Shown: positions 18,056-26,341 of the stretch, in pieces
How positions within the stretch are numbered: the first letter of the stretch is position 1
Layout of the letters: every line of letters starts with the position of its first letter
Assembly: GCA_963776375.1 (NCBI GenBank)
Contig: CAVZMF010000004.1
Coordinates: forward strand, 372,001 to 436,000
Source of the DNA: PALSA-612 sp963776375
GTDB lineage: Bacteria > Actinomycetota > Thermoleophilia > Gaiellales > Gaiellaceae
DNA length: 64,000 nt
Reading direction: 5' to 3'
Position numbers and translations under genes: made by a program
The notes under the pieces: model-generated
Database searches by the model: none
What the model was told of the DNA's origin: nothing
What the model saw: the letters and a program-made list of their open reading frames with translations, nothing else

Positions 18056-18718
18056 TCAGCCTCGCCGGGCTGATCGTGCGAGGGCGATTTGGACGATGCC
18101 GAAGCTGGCAAGGACGACCGCGAGGCCGAGGGTTGCGCCGGCGAGGGCGTCGGAGAGCCAGTGCACCTGGAGGTAGGTGCGGCTCCACACCATTCCGGCC
18201 GTTGCGAGTGCCGCGAGGGCGTACCAGAGCGTTCGCTTTCCACTGGGTTTGCTGAAGAGGAGGACGAGCGCGACCGCGGTCGCACTCGCATAGGCGGCGT
18301 GGCCGGACGGGAAGGATGAGCCGTGCGGGTTGAGCATGTGGCCCGGGGGTCGCGGCCGGTCGACTAGCGCCTTGATCAGGTTGCCGAGCAGCGGCGTGAG
18401 GGCCTCGGCGAGGGCGAAGGCGATCAGCGCCGCCCACCGGCGCGCGATGAGAAGCACGAGGCCGATCGCGGAGAGCGTGAGTGCGCGCCAGACACCGCGG
18501 CCGAGGTCGTCGAAGACGAGCGCAAGGTGCTTGAGGACGGGTGTCTGGATGTCCTGCATCAGCTCCGACCAGCGGCTGTCGATCGTGAGCGGCCCGGCGG
18601 GGATCAGGAACGCGACCAGCACCACCGATGCGAGCAGCGCGCCCCCCAGGGCGGCGGCCCGGCCGGGGTGGGCGAAGAACTCCTCCCGTCGCTGGAGCAA
18701 CCGCGTCCTCAGCGTCAT
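18056..18718 (-). CDS. PAP2-family membrane phosphatase
   Basis: Integral-membrane lipid phosphatase, 220 residues, about five or six membrane segments. The three-part catalytic signature is KALVDRPRPPG, SFPSGHAAYA and SRTYLQVHWLSDALAGA (Arg-His-Asp). Typical substrates are phosphatidic acid or undecaprenyl pyrophosphate. It sits beside a diacylglycerol-kinase-like gene on the same strand, so a lipid-phosphate role is reasonable. Confidence 0.85.
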   Translation of the reverse strand: MTLRTRLLQRREEFFAHPGRAAALGGALLASVVLVAFLIPAGPLTIDSRWSELMQDIQTPVLKHLALVFDDLGRGVWRALTLSAIGLVLLIARRWAALIAFALAEALTPLLGNLIKALVDRPRPPGHMLNPHGSSFPSGHAAYASATAVALVLLFSKPSGKRTLWYALAALATAGMVWSRTYLQVHWLSDALAGATLGLAVVLASFGIVQIALARSARRG

Positions 18719-18871
18719 TGGCTATACGCCGCCCGCGGCTCACCAAGACCGCCGAGCGCGCGTTTGGCGTCCGCCCCGCCTGCGGCGGCTCCACTCACGG
18801 ACCACGGTGAATCGCTCCGGCGTCGACAGGACGGCTTGGCGCCGTTCGAAGGCATTTTCCCGGGCAGTGCC

Positions 18872-20149
18872 TCAGGCCCGCCCTGCCGCCACTGCCAACA
18901 GTCGTCGGAGCACCTGGGGGAGCCCCTCGGGCACCGTGGCCGACGGTGAAGCGCCGGGGTGCTGCGGCGCGATGCGCACCCGCAGCGCACCCGGCCGACT
19001 GACGAACCGAAGCGGTGGATCCAGAACGAACGCCTCCCCGTCGAGGCCGACGGGCACCGGTTGGGACGAGGTGACCTCGAAGGCAGTCGCCGTCCACTGC
19101 TGCCAACGGCGGCGCGCTTCCTGCGACGACGATTGCTGCTGCGGCGCCTTCAGCACCGCCACCCCCAGCTCGCCGCGGTCGATGCGCGGCCGTGTGCCCG
19201 AGCCGACCGCTCGCCCCAGGCGGTAGGGGTTGTTCGACACCAAGATCATCGCCGCCGACTCGTGGCCGGTGCCGTCCGGTCCGCGCCAACCCAGCTCGCT
19301 TGTCGTTCCGCTCGGCTGAGGGCCGAGCACGTCGGGTGCGGTATCGAGGATGGTGCGCAGCTTCGCGTCCCTGTACCCCTCGCGGTGCACCGCTTCGGCG
19401 TAGAGCCCGAGCGACGCGTTGTTGACGAAAACACGACCGTTGACCTCGGCCAGGTCGATACGCCGCTCCCCTCCATTGACGAATGCATCGAGGGCACCGA
19501 CCACGTCGTTACGGTCGACTCCCAGGTCGAGCGCGAAGTGGTTGCGGGTACCGGCCGGGATGCAGGCGAACGGCAGGTCGTGCTCCGCGGCGATCGAGGC
19601 CACGAGTGCCTGCGTTCCGTCCCCGCCCGCCGCCGCAAGCCCGTCAGCCCCCGCAGCCACAGCCTCACGCATCAACTCCGCAAGGTCGTCCCCGGGCTTC
19701 AGCTCGATCGGCTCGATCCCTCGCGCGCGCGCCTCGTCGGCGAGCCCGTTGCTGACGGCCTTGCCTCCACCCGACCGTGGATTCCACACCACGATTGCGC
19801 GCCGAGGAGGAGCAGCGGCCGGGAGCACCACGTGAACAGCGAAAGCTCTCCTGGTAGACGCGAGGCTCAGCAGGAAAAGCGCAACGGCAACTACACCGAC
19901 GCCGACCCGTTCCCCGGTGACCGAAACGACGACGGCCCCGATCAACAGCAGCGCCACGCTGAAGAGAAGGATGCGCCGGACGTGACCCCGCCGCTGGACC
20001 GCCTGCCACGCGGCGGCAGCGCCCACGGCGAGCAGTCCGACCACCACGAGACCGCGCGGGAAGTCCCGGACGACCTCGACAACGGCTACAGCGACGGAAG
20101 CCAGGAACAACACGAGGGCCGCCGCCGCCGCAACACGCCTACCGACCAT
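18872..20149 (-). CDS. Diacylglycerol/lipid kinase with N-terminal membrane domain
   Basis: 425 residues. Residues 1-115 hold about four membrane helices (VGRRVAAAAALVLFLAS, LVVVGLLAVGAAAAW, ILLFSVALLLIGAVVVS, VGVVAVALFLLSL). The rest is the DAGK catalytic domain: IVVWNPRSGGGKA, AAGGDGTQALVA with the GGDGT nucleotide loop, FACIPAGTRNHFALDLG, VFVNNASLGLYA and a late GLDGEAFVLDPP. It phosphorylates a lipid hydroxyl (diacylglycerol or a polyprenol/sphingoid) using ATP. The ATG at 20149 has a good GAAGGGGG ribosome site. Confidence 0.82.
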   Translation of the reverse strand: MVGRRVAAAAALVLFLASVAVAVVEVVRDFPRGLVVVGLLAVGAAAAWQAVQRRGHVRRILLFSVALLLIGAVVVSVTGERVGVGVVAVALFLLSLASTRRAFAVHVVLPAAAPPRRAIVVWNPRSGGGKAVSNGLADEARARGIEPIELKPGDDLAELMREAVAAGADGLAAAGGDGTQALVASIAAEHDLPFACIPAGTRNHFALDLGVDRNDVVGALDAFVNGGERRIDLAEVNGRVFVNNASLGLYAEAVHREGYRDAKLRTILDTAPDVLGPQPSGTTSELGWRGPDGTGHESAAMILVSNNPYRLGRAVGSGTRPRIDRGELGVAVLKAPQQQSSSQEARRRWQQWTATAFEVTSSQPVPVGLDGEAFVLDPPLRFVSRPGALRVRIAPQHPGASPSATVPEGLPQVLRRLLAVAAGRA

Positions 20150-20169
20150 CCGGCAAACACCCCCTTCGC

Positions 20170-20412
20170 CTAGCCGCCGGGGACCGCCACGTGCTGCGCG
20201 GAGTTCCAGACAAGGGTCCCGGCAGCGGTGGCCGAGATGGACGCGATGTCCTCCGATCCTTCGCACGGCGAAGCCGGAAGGTCATCGGGCAAAAGGTGGA
20301 CGCAGGTCGCCAACGTGAACGCGGGGAATGATGCCGGAGCCACATCTGTACCTGCTTGGCGTTCAGCCCGTGCCGAAAGAGCATCGTGGCGCACGTGTGA
20401 CGAAAGAGCGTC
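20170..20412 (-). pseudogene. Relic of a tyrosine recombinase (phage-type integrase), C-terminal end only
   Basis: Immediately after the mannosyltransferase stop, the minus strand reads LFRHTCATMLFRHGLNAKQV then QMWLRHHSP. After a one-base loss it continues AFTLATCVHLLPDDLP and ends at a stop (20170). This is the last third of a tyrosine recombinase: the HxxR-type box is RHTCATML, and the nucleophile segment normally reads ATYVHLLPDDLP. Here the catalytic Tyr is Cys and the frame is broken, so it is dead. The N-terminal two thirds are absent. Confidence 0.7.
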
Positions 20413-21157
20413 ACAGGCGGCCGAACAGTGCCTGCAGCCGCAGGAGCGGCACGCGCCAGACGGCCTCGAGCACGATCGTCCGGCTCATCTTCGAGTGGCC
20501 CTCCTCGCGGTCGACGAAGACGATCGGCACCTCGGCGACGCTGAAGCCGGCGCGCTGGGCGCGGTACGTCGTCTCGATCTGGAAGGCGTAGCCCTTCGCC
20601 GAGATCCGGTCGAGCGCGATCGTCTCCAGCACGGCGCGGCGGTAGCACTTGAACCCGCCGGTCAGGTCGCGCACGCGTGTGCCGAGGATGATGCGCGCAT
20701 ACGTCGATCCGCCGGCGGAGATGAAGCGCCGCACCCTGCCCCAGTTGCGGACGCCGCCGCCCTCGACGTAGCGCGACCCCAGGACGAGGTCAGCGTCCTC
20801 GGCGGCCGCGATCAGGCGCGGCACGTCGCCCGGGTCGTGCGAGAAGTCGCAGTCCATCTCGAGCACGAGCTCGGCGCCGTCGGCGAGCGCGCGCCGGAAG
20901 CCGGCGAGGTACGCGGGGCCGAGGCCCTCCTTGCGCTCGCGGTGCAGGACGGACACGTTCGGGATCTCGACCGCGAGCCGGTCGGCGAGCTCGCCGGTGC
21001 CGTCGGGCGAGCTGTCGTCGATCACGAGCACGCCGCCGTCGTCGGGCAGCACCTCGCGGAGCGCGCGCAACATCCGCTCGAGGTTCTCACGTTCGTTGTA
21101 CGTGGGCAGGCAGATCGTCACTCTCTGTCCAGCCGGTGTGGGCACGGCGCCTATCAT
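20411..21157 (-). CDS. Polyprenol-phosphate mannosyltransferase (DPM1-like GT2)
   Basis: Transfers mannose from GDP-mannose to a polyprenyl phosphate at the cytoplasmic face, giving the donor for periplasmic glycosylation. GT2 motifs: TICLPTYNERENL, VLVIDDSSPDGTGELAD, ADLVLGSRYVEGGGV, EMDCDFSHDP with the metal-binding DxD, and DLTGGFKCYRRAVL. The C-terminus ends GHSKMSRTIVLEAVWRVPLL without membrane helices, as in the soluble actinobacterial DPM1 type. Start ATG 21157, or GTG 21145 (VPTPAGQ). Divergent from polX with only 7 bases between start codons, so the promoters must overlap the coding ends. Confidence 0.85.
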   Translation of the reverse strand: MIGAVPTPAGQRVTICLPTYNERENLERMLRALREVLPDDGGVLVIDDSSPDGTGELADRLAVEIPNVSVLHRERKEGLGPAYLAGFRRALADGAELVLEMDCDFSHDPGDVPRLIAAAEDADLVLGSRYVEGGGVRNWGRVRRFISAGGSTYARIILGTRVRDLTGGFKCYRRAVLETIALDRISAKGYAFQIETTYRAQRAGFSVAEVPIVFVDREEGHSKMSRTIVLEAVWRVPLLRLQALFGRL

Positions 21158-21164
21158 CGCCCGC

Positions 21165-22877
21165 ATGGCGGAGGCCCTGCCCCGGAACGCGGACGTGGCG
21201 GCGCAGTTCGAGCTGCTCGCCGACATCCTCGAGATCGAGGGCTACGACGCCTTTCGCGTGCTCGCGTACCGGCGCGCGGCGGCGCTGATCCGGGACACGG
21301 CGGGCTCGATCGCCCAGCTCGCGCTGGACGGCAAGGCCAAGCAGCTGCAGGGGATCGGCAAGACGATCGAGGGCAAGATCGTCGAGATCGTCGAGGACGG
21401 CGAGGTGCACGCCCTGACGAAGCACAAGGCGGTCGTCCCGCCCGACGTGGTCGCGTTCACGCGGCTGCCGGGCCTGGGGCCGAAGACCGCCCGGCGGATC
21501 TGGCGCGACCTCGGCGTGACCACGATCCCCGACCTGCGCAAGGCGGCCGAGGCGCAGAAGCTGCGGACGCTCTCCGGGCTCGGCCCCAAGCTCGAAGAGG
21601 GCGTGCTCAAGGCGCTCGACGAGACGAAGCCGGCCGTCGTCGACGCCGACCGCCCGCTGCTCGGCCTGGCGCTTCCGGCCGTGCTCGACGCGGTCGAGTC
21701 GCTACGGGCGCACCCGGCCGCGGTAAAGGTCTCCGAGGCGGGGAGCGCGCGCCGCCGCCGCGAGACCGTCCGCGACCTCGACATCATCGCCACGGCCACC
21801 GACGCGGAGACGCTGATCGCCCACTTCGTCGAGCTGCCCTGGGTCGTCGAGGTCGTCGCCCGCGGGGGGACGAAGGCGACGGTGCTCTCCGCCCAGGGCC
21901 TGCGCTTCGACCTCAGGGTCGTGCCGCCGGACTGCTACGGCAACCTGCTGCAGCACTTCACCGGCTCGAAGCACCACAACGTCGCGCTCCGCGAGGAGGC
22001 CGTGCGGCACGGGTACTCCGTCTCCGAGTACGGCGTGAAGGTCGTCGAGACCGGCGAGGTGCTCACCCACGCCGACGAGACGGCGCTCTACGAGCTGCTC
22101 GGCTACCAGCTCATCCCACCGGAGCTGCGCGAGAATCTCGGCGAGCTCGAGGCCGCGCGCGCGGGCACGCTGCCGGAACTCGTCGAGCTCCGCGACCTCA
22201 AGGGCGACCTGCACGCGCACACGACCTGGTCGGCCGACGGGAGGGCGAGCGCCGAGGAGATGGCGCTCGCGGCGAAGGAGCGCGGCTACCGCTACCTGGC
22301 CGTCACCGACCACTCGCACTATCTGCGCGAGGGCCGCATGGAGGCGCAGGACCGAGAGCTGGACGCGCTCAACGAGCGGCTCGAGCCGTTCCGGCTGCTG
22401 AGAGGCGTCGAGGCGAACATCAAGGCCGATGGGACGATCGACGTCGAAGACGAGGCGCTCGCGACGCGCGAGTGGGTGATCGCCTCGCTGCACACGAGCT
22501 TCGACAAGAACCCGACCGAGCGTGTGCTCGGGGCGATGGAGAATCCGCACGTCGACTGCATCGGACATCTGACCGGTCGCAAGATCGGCAAGCGCTCCGG
22601 CGCCGCGGTCGACGTCGAGCGCGTGATCGAGAAGGCGCTCGAGACCGGCACGGTGCTCGAGATCGATTCGCAGCCCGACCGGATGGACATGCCGGACTTC
22701 GTCGCGCGGCTCGCGGGCGAGGCCGGCGTGCCGATCGCGGTCACGAGCGACGCGCACAGGCTCTCCGCGCTCGCGTACGTCGAGCTCGGCGTGGGGCAGG
22801 CACGCCGGGCATGGCTGACGAAGCAGCAGGTCCTGAACACACGCACCTGGCCGCAGATCGCGAAGCTCCTGCGATGA
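21165..22877 (+). CDS. polX: DNA polymerase/3'-5' exonuclease PolX
   Basis: 571 residues, unbroken. N-terminal helix-hairpin-helix and X-family polymerase: GIGKTIEGKI, RLPGLGPKTARRIW, GLGPKLEEG, then the catalytic pair in RDLDIIATA and RFDLRVV. The C-terminal PHP nuclease domain has the metal motifs HAHTTWSADG, VTDHSHYL, GVEANIKADG, IASLHTS, CIGHLTG and TSDAHR. It acts in base-excision and gap-filling repair. The TGA overlaps the ATG of the next gene by 4 bases. Confidence 0.93.
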   Translation: MAEALPRNADVAAQFELLADILEIEGYDAFRVLAYRRAAALIRDTAGSIAQLALDGKAKQLQGIGKTIEGKIVEIVEDGEVHALTKHKAVVPPDVVAFTRLPGLGPKTARRIWRDLGVTTIPDLRKAAEAQKLRTLSGLGPKLEEGVLKALDETKPAVVDADRPLLGLALPAVLDAVESLRAHPAAVKVSEAGSARRRRETVRDLDIIATATDAETLIAHFVELPWVVEVVARGGTKATVLSAQGLRFDLRVVPPDCYGNLLQHFTGSKHHNVALREEAVRHGYSVSEYGVKVVETGEVLTHADETALYELLGYQLIPPELRENLGELEAARAGTLPELVELRDLKGDLHAHTTWSADGRASAEEMALAAKERGYRYLAVTDHSHYLREGRMEAQDRELDALNERLEPFRLLRGVEANIKADGTIDVEDEALATREWVIASLHTSFDKNPTERVLGAMENPHVDCIGHLTGRKIGKRSGAAVDVERVIEKALETGTVLEIDSQPDRMDMPDFVARLAGEAGVPIAVTSDAHRLSALAYVELGVGQARRAWLTKQQVLNTRTWPQIAKLLR

Positions 22878-24175
22878 GCTTCCGCGAGGATGGACAGGCT
22901 GCGCTCGAGTGGGCCGCGCGCTACCTCGAGCAGGTCGGCGACTACCCGGTGCTGGCGCAGGTCGAGCCCGGCGAGTTGCGTGCCAGGCTGCCGCCGTCAC
23001 CGCCGGAGGAGGGCGAGCCTTTCGCCGCCGTACTCCGCGATCTCGACGAGCTGCTGCTCCCGGCGATGACGCACTGGCAGTCGCCGCGGTTCTTCGCGTA
23101 CTTCGCCAACACGGCCTCGGAGCCGGGGATCCTCGCCGAGTTGCTGACCGCGGCGCTGAACCAGAACGGGATCCTCTGGCGGACCTCGCCGGCGCTGACG
23201 GAGCTCGAGCTGCACGTCGCCGGCTGGGCGGCGCAGCTCCTTGGCCTGCCGGGGGACTGGCACGGCCACATCGAGGACACCGCCTCCACCTCGACGTTCG
23301 CCGCAATCGTCGCGGCGCGGCACGCGACCGGGGGCCGCGTCGTCGTCTGCTCGGAGCAGGCGCACTCGTCGGTCGAGAAGGCGGCGCGGATGCTCGGGCT
23401 CGAATGTCGAACCGTGCCGGTCGACGCGGAGTTCCGCCTGCGCGCGGACGCGCTCGACCTCGCCGATGCGTGCTGCGTCGTCGCGACCGTCGGGACGACG
23501 TCGACGACCTCGGTCGACCCGGTGCCCGCGATCGCGGACGCCTGCCGCGAGGCGGGCGTCTGGCTGCACGTCGACGCGGCGTACGCCGGCTCGGCCATGG
23601 TCTGCCCCGAGTCTCGCTGGGCGTTCGCCGACGTCGACCGCGCCGACTCGCTCGTCGTCAACCCGCACAAGTGGCTGCTGACGCCGATGGACTGCTCGCT
23701 GCTGTGGACGAGCCGGCCGGTCGACTTCCGCGCCGCGTTTTCGCTCGTCCCCGAATACCTGCGGGCGGGCGACGCGGTCGACAGCCTCGGCGACTACGGG
23801 CCTGCGCTCGGGCGGCGCTTCCGTGCGCTGAAGCTCTGGGCCGTGCTCCGCTGCTACGGCCGCGCGGGCTTGCAGGCGATGATCCGCGAGCACATCCGGC
23901 TGGCCGAGCTGTTCGAGGGCTGGGTGCGCGACGAGCCCGGATGGGAGGTGTGCGCACCGCGGCCGTTCTCCGTCGTGTGCTTCCGACGCGAGGGGTCGGA
24001 CGAGGAGAACGAGCGGCTGCTGGCCGCGGTCAACGCCACCGGCGAGATCTTCATCTCGCACACGAAGCTCGACAGCCGCTACGTCCTCCGGCTCGCGATC
24101 GGCAACGAGCGCACGACCGAGGCCGACGTGCAGCGAGCGTGGGACGTGCTGCAGCGCGAGGCCGCGACTCTCTGA
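22874..24175 (+). CDS. PLP-dependent amino-acid decarboxylase (aromatic-L-amino-acid/glutamate decarboxylase family)
   Basis: 433 residues of group II decarboxylase. Seen: HWQSPRFFAYFANTAS and NGILWRTSPALTELE near the N-terminus, HIEDTASTSTFAAI, CSEQAHSSVEKAARMLG, TVGTTSTTSVDPV, the cofactor-contacting HVDAAYAGSAMVCPE, and the Schiff-base lysine in VVNPHKWLLTPMDCS. Relatives remove CO2 from tryptophan, DOPA, phenylalanine or tyrosine; specificity is not readable. Coupled to polX by a 4-base overlap, though the functional link is unclear. Confidence 0.88.
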   Translation: MSFREDGQAALEWAARYLEQVGDYPVLAQVEPGELRARLPPSPPEEGEPFAAVLRDLDELLLPAMTHWQSPRFFAYFANTASEPGILAELLTAALNQNGILWRTSPALTELELHVAGWAAQLLGLPGDWHGHIEDTASTSTFAAIVAARHATGGRVVVCSEQAHSSVEKAARMLGLECRTVPVDAEFRLRADALDLADACCVVATVGTTSTTSVDPVPAIADACREAGVWLHVDAAYAGSAMVCPESRWAFADVDRADSLVVNPHKWLLTPMDCSLLWTSRPVDFRAAFSLVPEYLRAGDAVDSLGDYGPALGRRFRALKLWAVLRCYGRAGLQAMIREHIRLAELFEGWVRDEPGWEVCAPRPFSVVCFRREGSDEENERLLAAVNATGEIFISHTKLDSRYVLRLAIGNERTTEADVQRAWDVLQREAATL

Positions 24176-24195
24176 TCCCAGGCCTCAGAGCCATC

Positions 24196-24228
24196 CGCAG
24201 AGGGGTCGCAGAGGGGTCGCAGAGGAGT
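24196..24228. repeat. Three tandem 11-base repeats
   Basis: Unit CGCAGAGGGGT twice, then CGCAGAGGAGT, directly before a hairpin. Sits in the 90-base gap between two convergent genes. Confidence 0.8.
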
Positions 24229-24246
24229 CTCAGAGGCGTCTCTGAG
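24229..24246. terminator. Hairpin terminator between convergent genes
   Basis: Perfect stem CTCAGAG/CTCTGAG with a GCGT loop, 53 bases after the decarboxylase stop and 20 before the Nudix stop on the other strand. No T tract. Confidence 0.5.
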
Positions 24247-24265
24247 CCCGGGTTGCGGTACGCGC

Positions 24266-24823
24266 TCAGGGCTCGGCTAGCGCGGCCAGGGCGGCGTCGT
24301 GCAGGGCGACGCGGTAGCGCCAGAGGGCGCGGCCCGTGGCGAGCAGGCGCTCGCGGATCGGTCCGGCGAGCTCGGCGGGAGTGCCCCAGCGGGCCTCGGC
24401 GATCTCGTCCGTGTCCAGAGGAGCCAGCTCCTCCGCGGACGTGGTCGCCGAGAGGACGTGCGTCTGCCACGGCACCGCCTCGTTCGCGAAGCGGAAGACC
24501 GCACGGGCCTGCACGAGGTAGCGGTGGAGCTCGATCTCGACGCCGAGCTCCTCCCGTCCCTCGCGGACGACCCCGGTCACGAAGTCCTCGTCCGGCTTGA
24601 CGCCGCCGCCGGGCGTTCGCCAGATTCCCTCCGGGAAATGCGGCTTGCGGATCAGCGCCAGCCGGTCGCCGTTGAGCACGAACAGCGTCACGTCGTGGCG
24701 GCGGGACGGGTTGTACGTGATCATCGACAGCTCGGGGTCGCTCACCTCGCCTGTCCAGTCGAGCGGCAACGGGTCGCCGAACTGCTCCCGGACGCGCGCG
24801 AGGACGGCTTCGTCGACGTGCAC
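24266..24823 (-). CDS. Nudix hydrolase
   Basis: 185 residues. The Nudix box is GGGVKPDEDFVTGVVREGREELGVE, matching GX5EX7REUXEEXGU, with the metal-binding glutamates in REGREELG. Upstream, HDVTLFVLNGDRLALIRKPHF is the usual first strand pair, and downstream is DTDEIAEARWGTPAEL. Hydrolyses a nucleoside diphosphate linked to X. It lies 9 bases after the trehalose-phosphatase stop, so a two-gene operon. Confidence 0.85.
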   Translation of the reverse strand: MHVDEAVLARVREQFGDPLPLDWTGEVSDPELSMITYNPSRRHDVTLFVLNGDRLALIRKPHFPEGIWRTPGGGVKPDEDFVTGVVREGREELGVEIELHRYLVQARAVFRFANEAVPWQTHVLSATTSAEELAPLDTDEIAEARWGTPAELAGPIRERLLATGRALWRYRVALHDAALAALAEP

Positions 24824-24832
24824 GGGCGGCGC

Positions 24833-25549
24833 CTAGAGCTGCCTGAGCAGCTCGAGCAGCTCGTCCGGGCCGCCGACGCGAATGTCTGCGGCGCGGCCGA
24901 GGTCGGTCGGAGCCTCCTCCGAGACGACCGCGACGCGGACGGCGACCTCGAGCCCGTCCAGTCCGCGGAACGCGTCCAGGTCGGTCGCGTCGTCCCCGGC
25001 GTAGAGCGCCCGGTCGAGCTCGGCCTCGTCGAGCAGCCGGCGCACCGCGGTGCCCTTGTCGGCGGCGATCGGCGGCCGGATCTCGAGCACCTTGCGCCCC
25101 CAGCGCGGCCGGAGGCCTTCCTCGAGCGCGCGCTCGGCCACCTCGCGCAGGTAGGCCTCGGCCGCCTCCTGGTCGTCGGCGCGCCGGTAGTGGAAGGAGA
25201 GGGTCAGCCGCTTGCCTGGCTCGGTGGGCCAGTCGACGGTCGCGGCGAACTCGGCCAGGCGGGCCGTCCACCGCGCCGCCTCGGGGTGCAGATCGAGTCC
25301 GTGCTCGCCCACGTAGCGGATGCCGTCGACGCCGACGACCCGGGCCGCGTCGGCGGCGGTCCGGCCGCTGACGCACGCGACGAGACCGTACGTTCCGGCC
25401 AGCCGCCGGAGCTCCGCCTGCGTCGACTCGGGGACGGCCGCACGCTCGGGGACGGCGGCGATCGGCGCCAGCGTCCCGTCGACGTCGAGGAGCACCGCCG
25501 CCGCCTCCGGATCCTCGGCCACGCGCTCGAGGAGGGTGCCGACGACCAC
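24833..25549 (-). CDS. otsB: Trehalose-6-phosphate phosphatase
   Basis: 238-residue HAD phosphatase. Motif I LLDVDGTLAPI (nucleophile Asp and general acid), motif II VACVSGRTAADAARV, the T6PP feature YVGEHGLDLHPE, the cap with EIRPPIAADKGTAVRRLL (motif III Lys) and motif IV LYAGDDATDLDAFRGL. It produces trehalose from trehalose-6-phosphate. No otsA synthase is in the window. Stop TAG at 24833; start ATG 25549, 11 bases from the divergent TSUP gene. Confidence 0.88.
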   Translation of the reverse strand: MVVGTLLERVAEDPEAAAVLLDVDGTLAPIAAVPERAAVPESTQAELRRLAGTYGLVACVSGRTAADAARVVGVDGIRYVGEHGLDLHPEAARWTARLAEFAATVDWPTEPGKRLTLSFHYRRADDQEAAEAYLREVAERALEEGLRPRWGRKVLEIRPPIAADKGTAVRRLLDEAELDRALYAGDDATDLDAFRGLDGLEVAVRVAVVSEEAPTDLGRAADIRVGGPDELLELLRQL

Positions 25550-25560
25550 GCTCCTAGAAT

Positions 25561-25914
25561 ATGCCGGTGCTGCTGCGCCTCGTCGGGATCGGGCTGGCCG
25601 CGGGGTTCTTCGGTGCGTTGTTCGGGGTCGGCGGCGGGATCATCCTGGTGCCGCTCCTGATCGGGGTTGCCGCCTTTCTCGTCCGGCCGGCGATGGCCAC
25701 GTCCCTGGCCGCGATCGGGCTGATCGCGCTCGAGGGCGTCGTCTTCTACGGACTGCACGGCGACCTGGAGCCGCTCGACGCTCTGGTGTTGGGCGTGCCG
25801 GCCGCGGCCGGGGCGCTGGTCGGCACCGGCATCCAGCAGCGCCTCGAGAGCCGCACGCTCACGCTCGCCTTTTCCGGCCTGCTCGTCGTCGTCGCGGTCA
25901 GGCTCTTCATCTGA
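25561..25914 (+). CDS. Half-size TSUP (TauE/SafE, DUF81) permease, first unit
   Basis: 117 residues, four predicted membrane helices. The family repeat motif GFFGALFGVGGGIILVPLLIG is at the N-terminus, followed by RPAMATSLAAIGLIAL, then GVVFYGLHGDLEPLDALVLGVPAAAGALVGT. The family normally has seven or eight helices with this motif twice in one chain. Here each repeat is a separate gene, and the next starts within this one's stop (TGATG). The pair probably forms a heterodimeric exporter of sulfite, sulfoacetate or a similar anion. Confidence 0.82.
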   Translation: MPVLLRLVGIGLAAGFFGALFGVGGGIILVPLLIGVAAFLVRPAMATSLAAIGLIALEGVVFYGLHGDLEPLDALVLGVPAAAGALVGTGIQQRLESRTLTLAFSGLLVVVAVRLFI

Positions 25915-26306
25915 TGGGCTTCGTGCTGGCGGTGAGCGCGGGTCACCTCGTCGTCGCGATCGCCCTCGGGGTGGCCGCGGGAGTGCTCGCCGGGCTGTTC
26001 GGGGTCGGCGGAGGCATCCTGTTCGTGCCGGCGCTCACGATCGTGCTCGGCGTCGAGCAGCACAGTGCGCAAGGAACGTCGCTGCTCGCGATCGTGCCGA
26101 CGGTGGTCGTCGGAACGTGGCGGCAGCACCGGTACGGGAACGTCCGCTGGCGGCCGGCCCTGGCCCTCGGCGTGGCGGGGATCGCCGGAGTCGTGGCCGG
26201 AGGGCTGCTCGCGGAGTCCCTCTCCGGCGGCGTTCTGCGGCGGTTGTTCGGCGTCCTGCTGCTGCTGAGTGCCGCGCAGCTGGCCTGGCGCGCGCCCCGG
26301 AAGTGA
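25914..26306 (+). CDS. Half-size TSUP permease, second unit
   Basis: 130 residues, four predicted helices. The same motif recurs: AGVLAGLFGVGGGILFVPALTI, then AQGTSLLAIVPTVVVGTWRQHRYGNV and a last helix LFGVLLLLSAAQL. It overlaps the first unit by one base, so the two must be made together in equal amount. See the preceding entry for role. Confidence 0.82.
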   Translation: MGFVLAVSAGHLVVAIALGVAAGVLAGLFGVGGGILFVPALTIVLGVEQHSAQGTSLLAIVPTVVVGTWRQHRYGNVRWRPALALGVAGIAGVVAGGLLAESLSGGVLRRLFGVLLLLSAAQLAWRAPRK

Positions 26307-26341
26307 CGTTCGGTGGACAGCGGTTGCCATAATTCGCGCCA

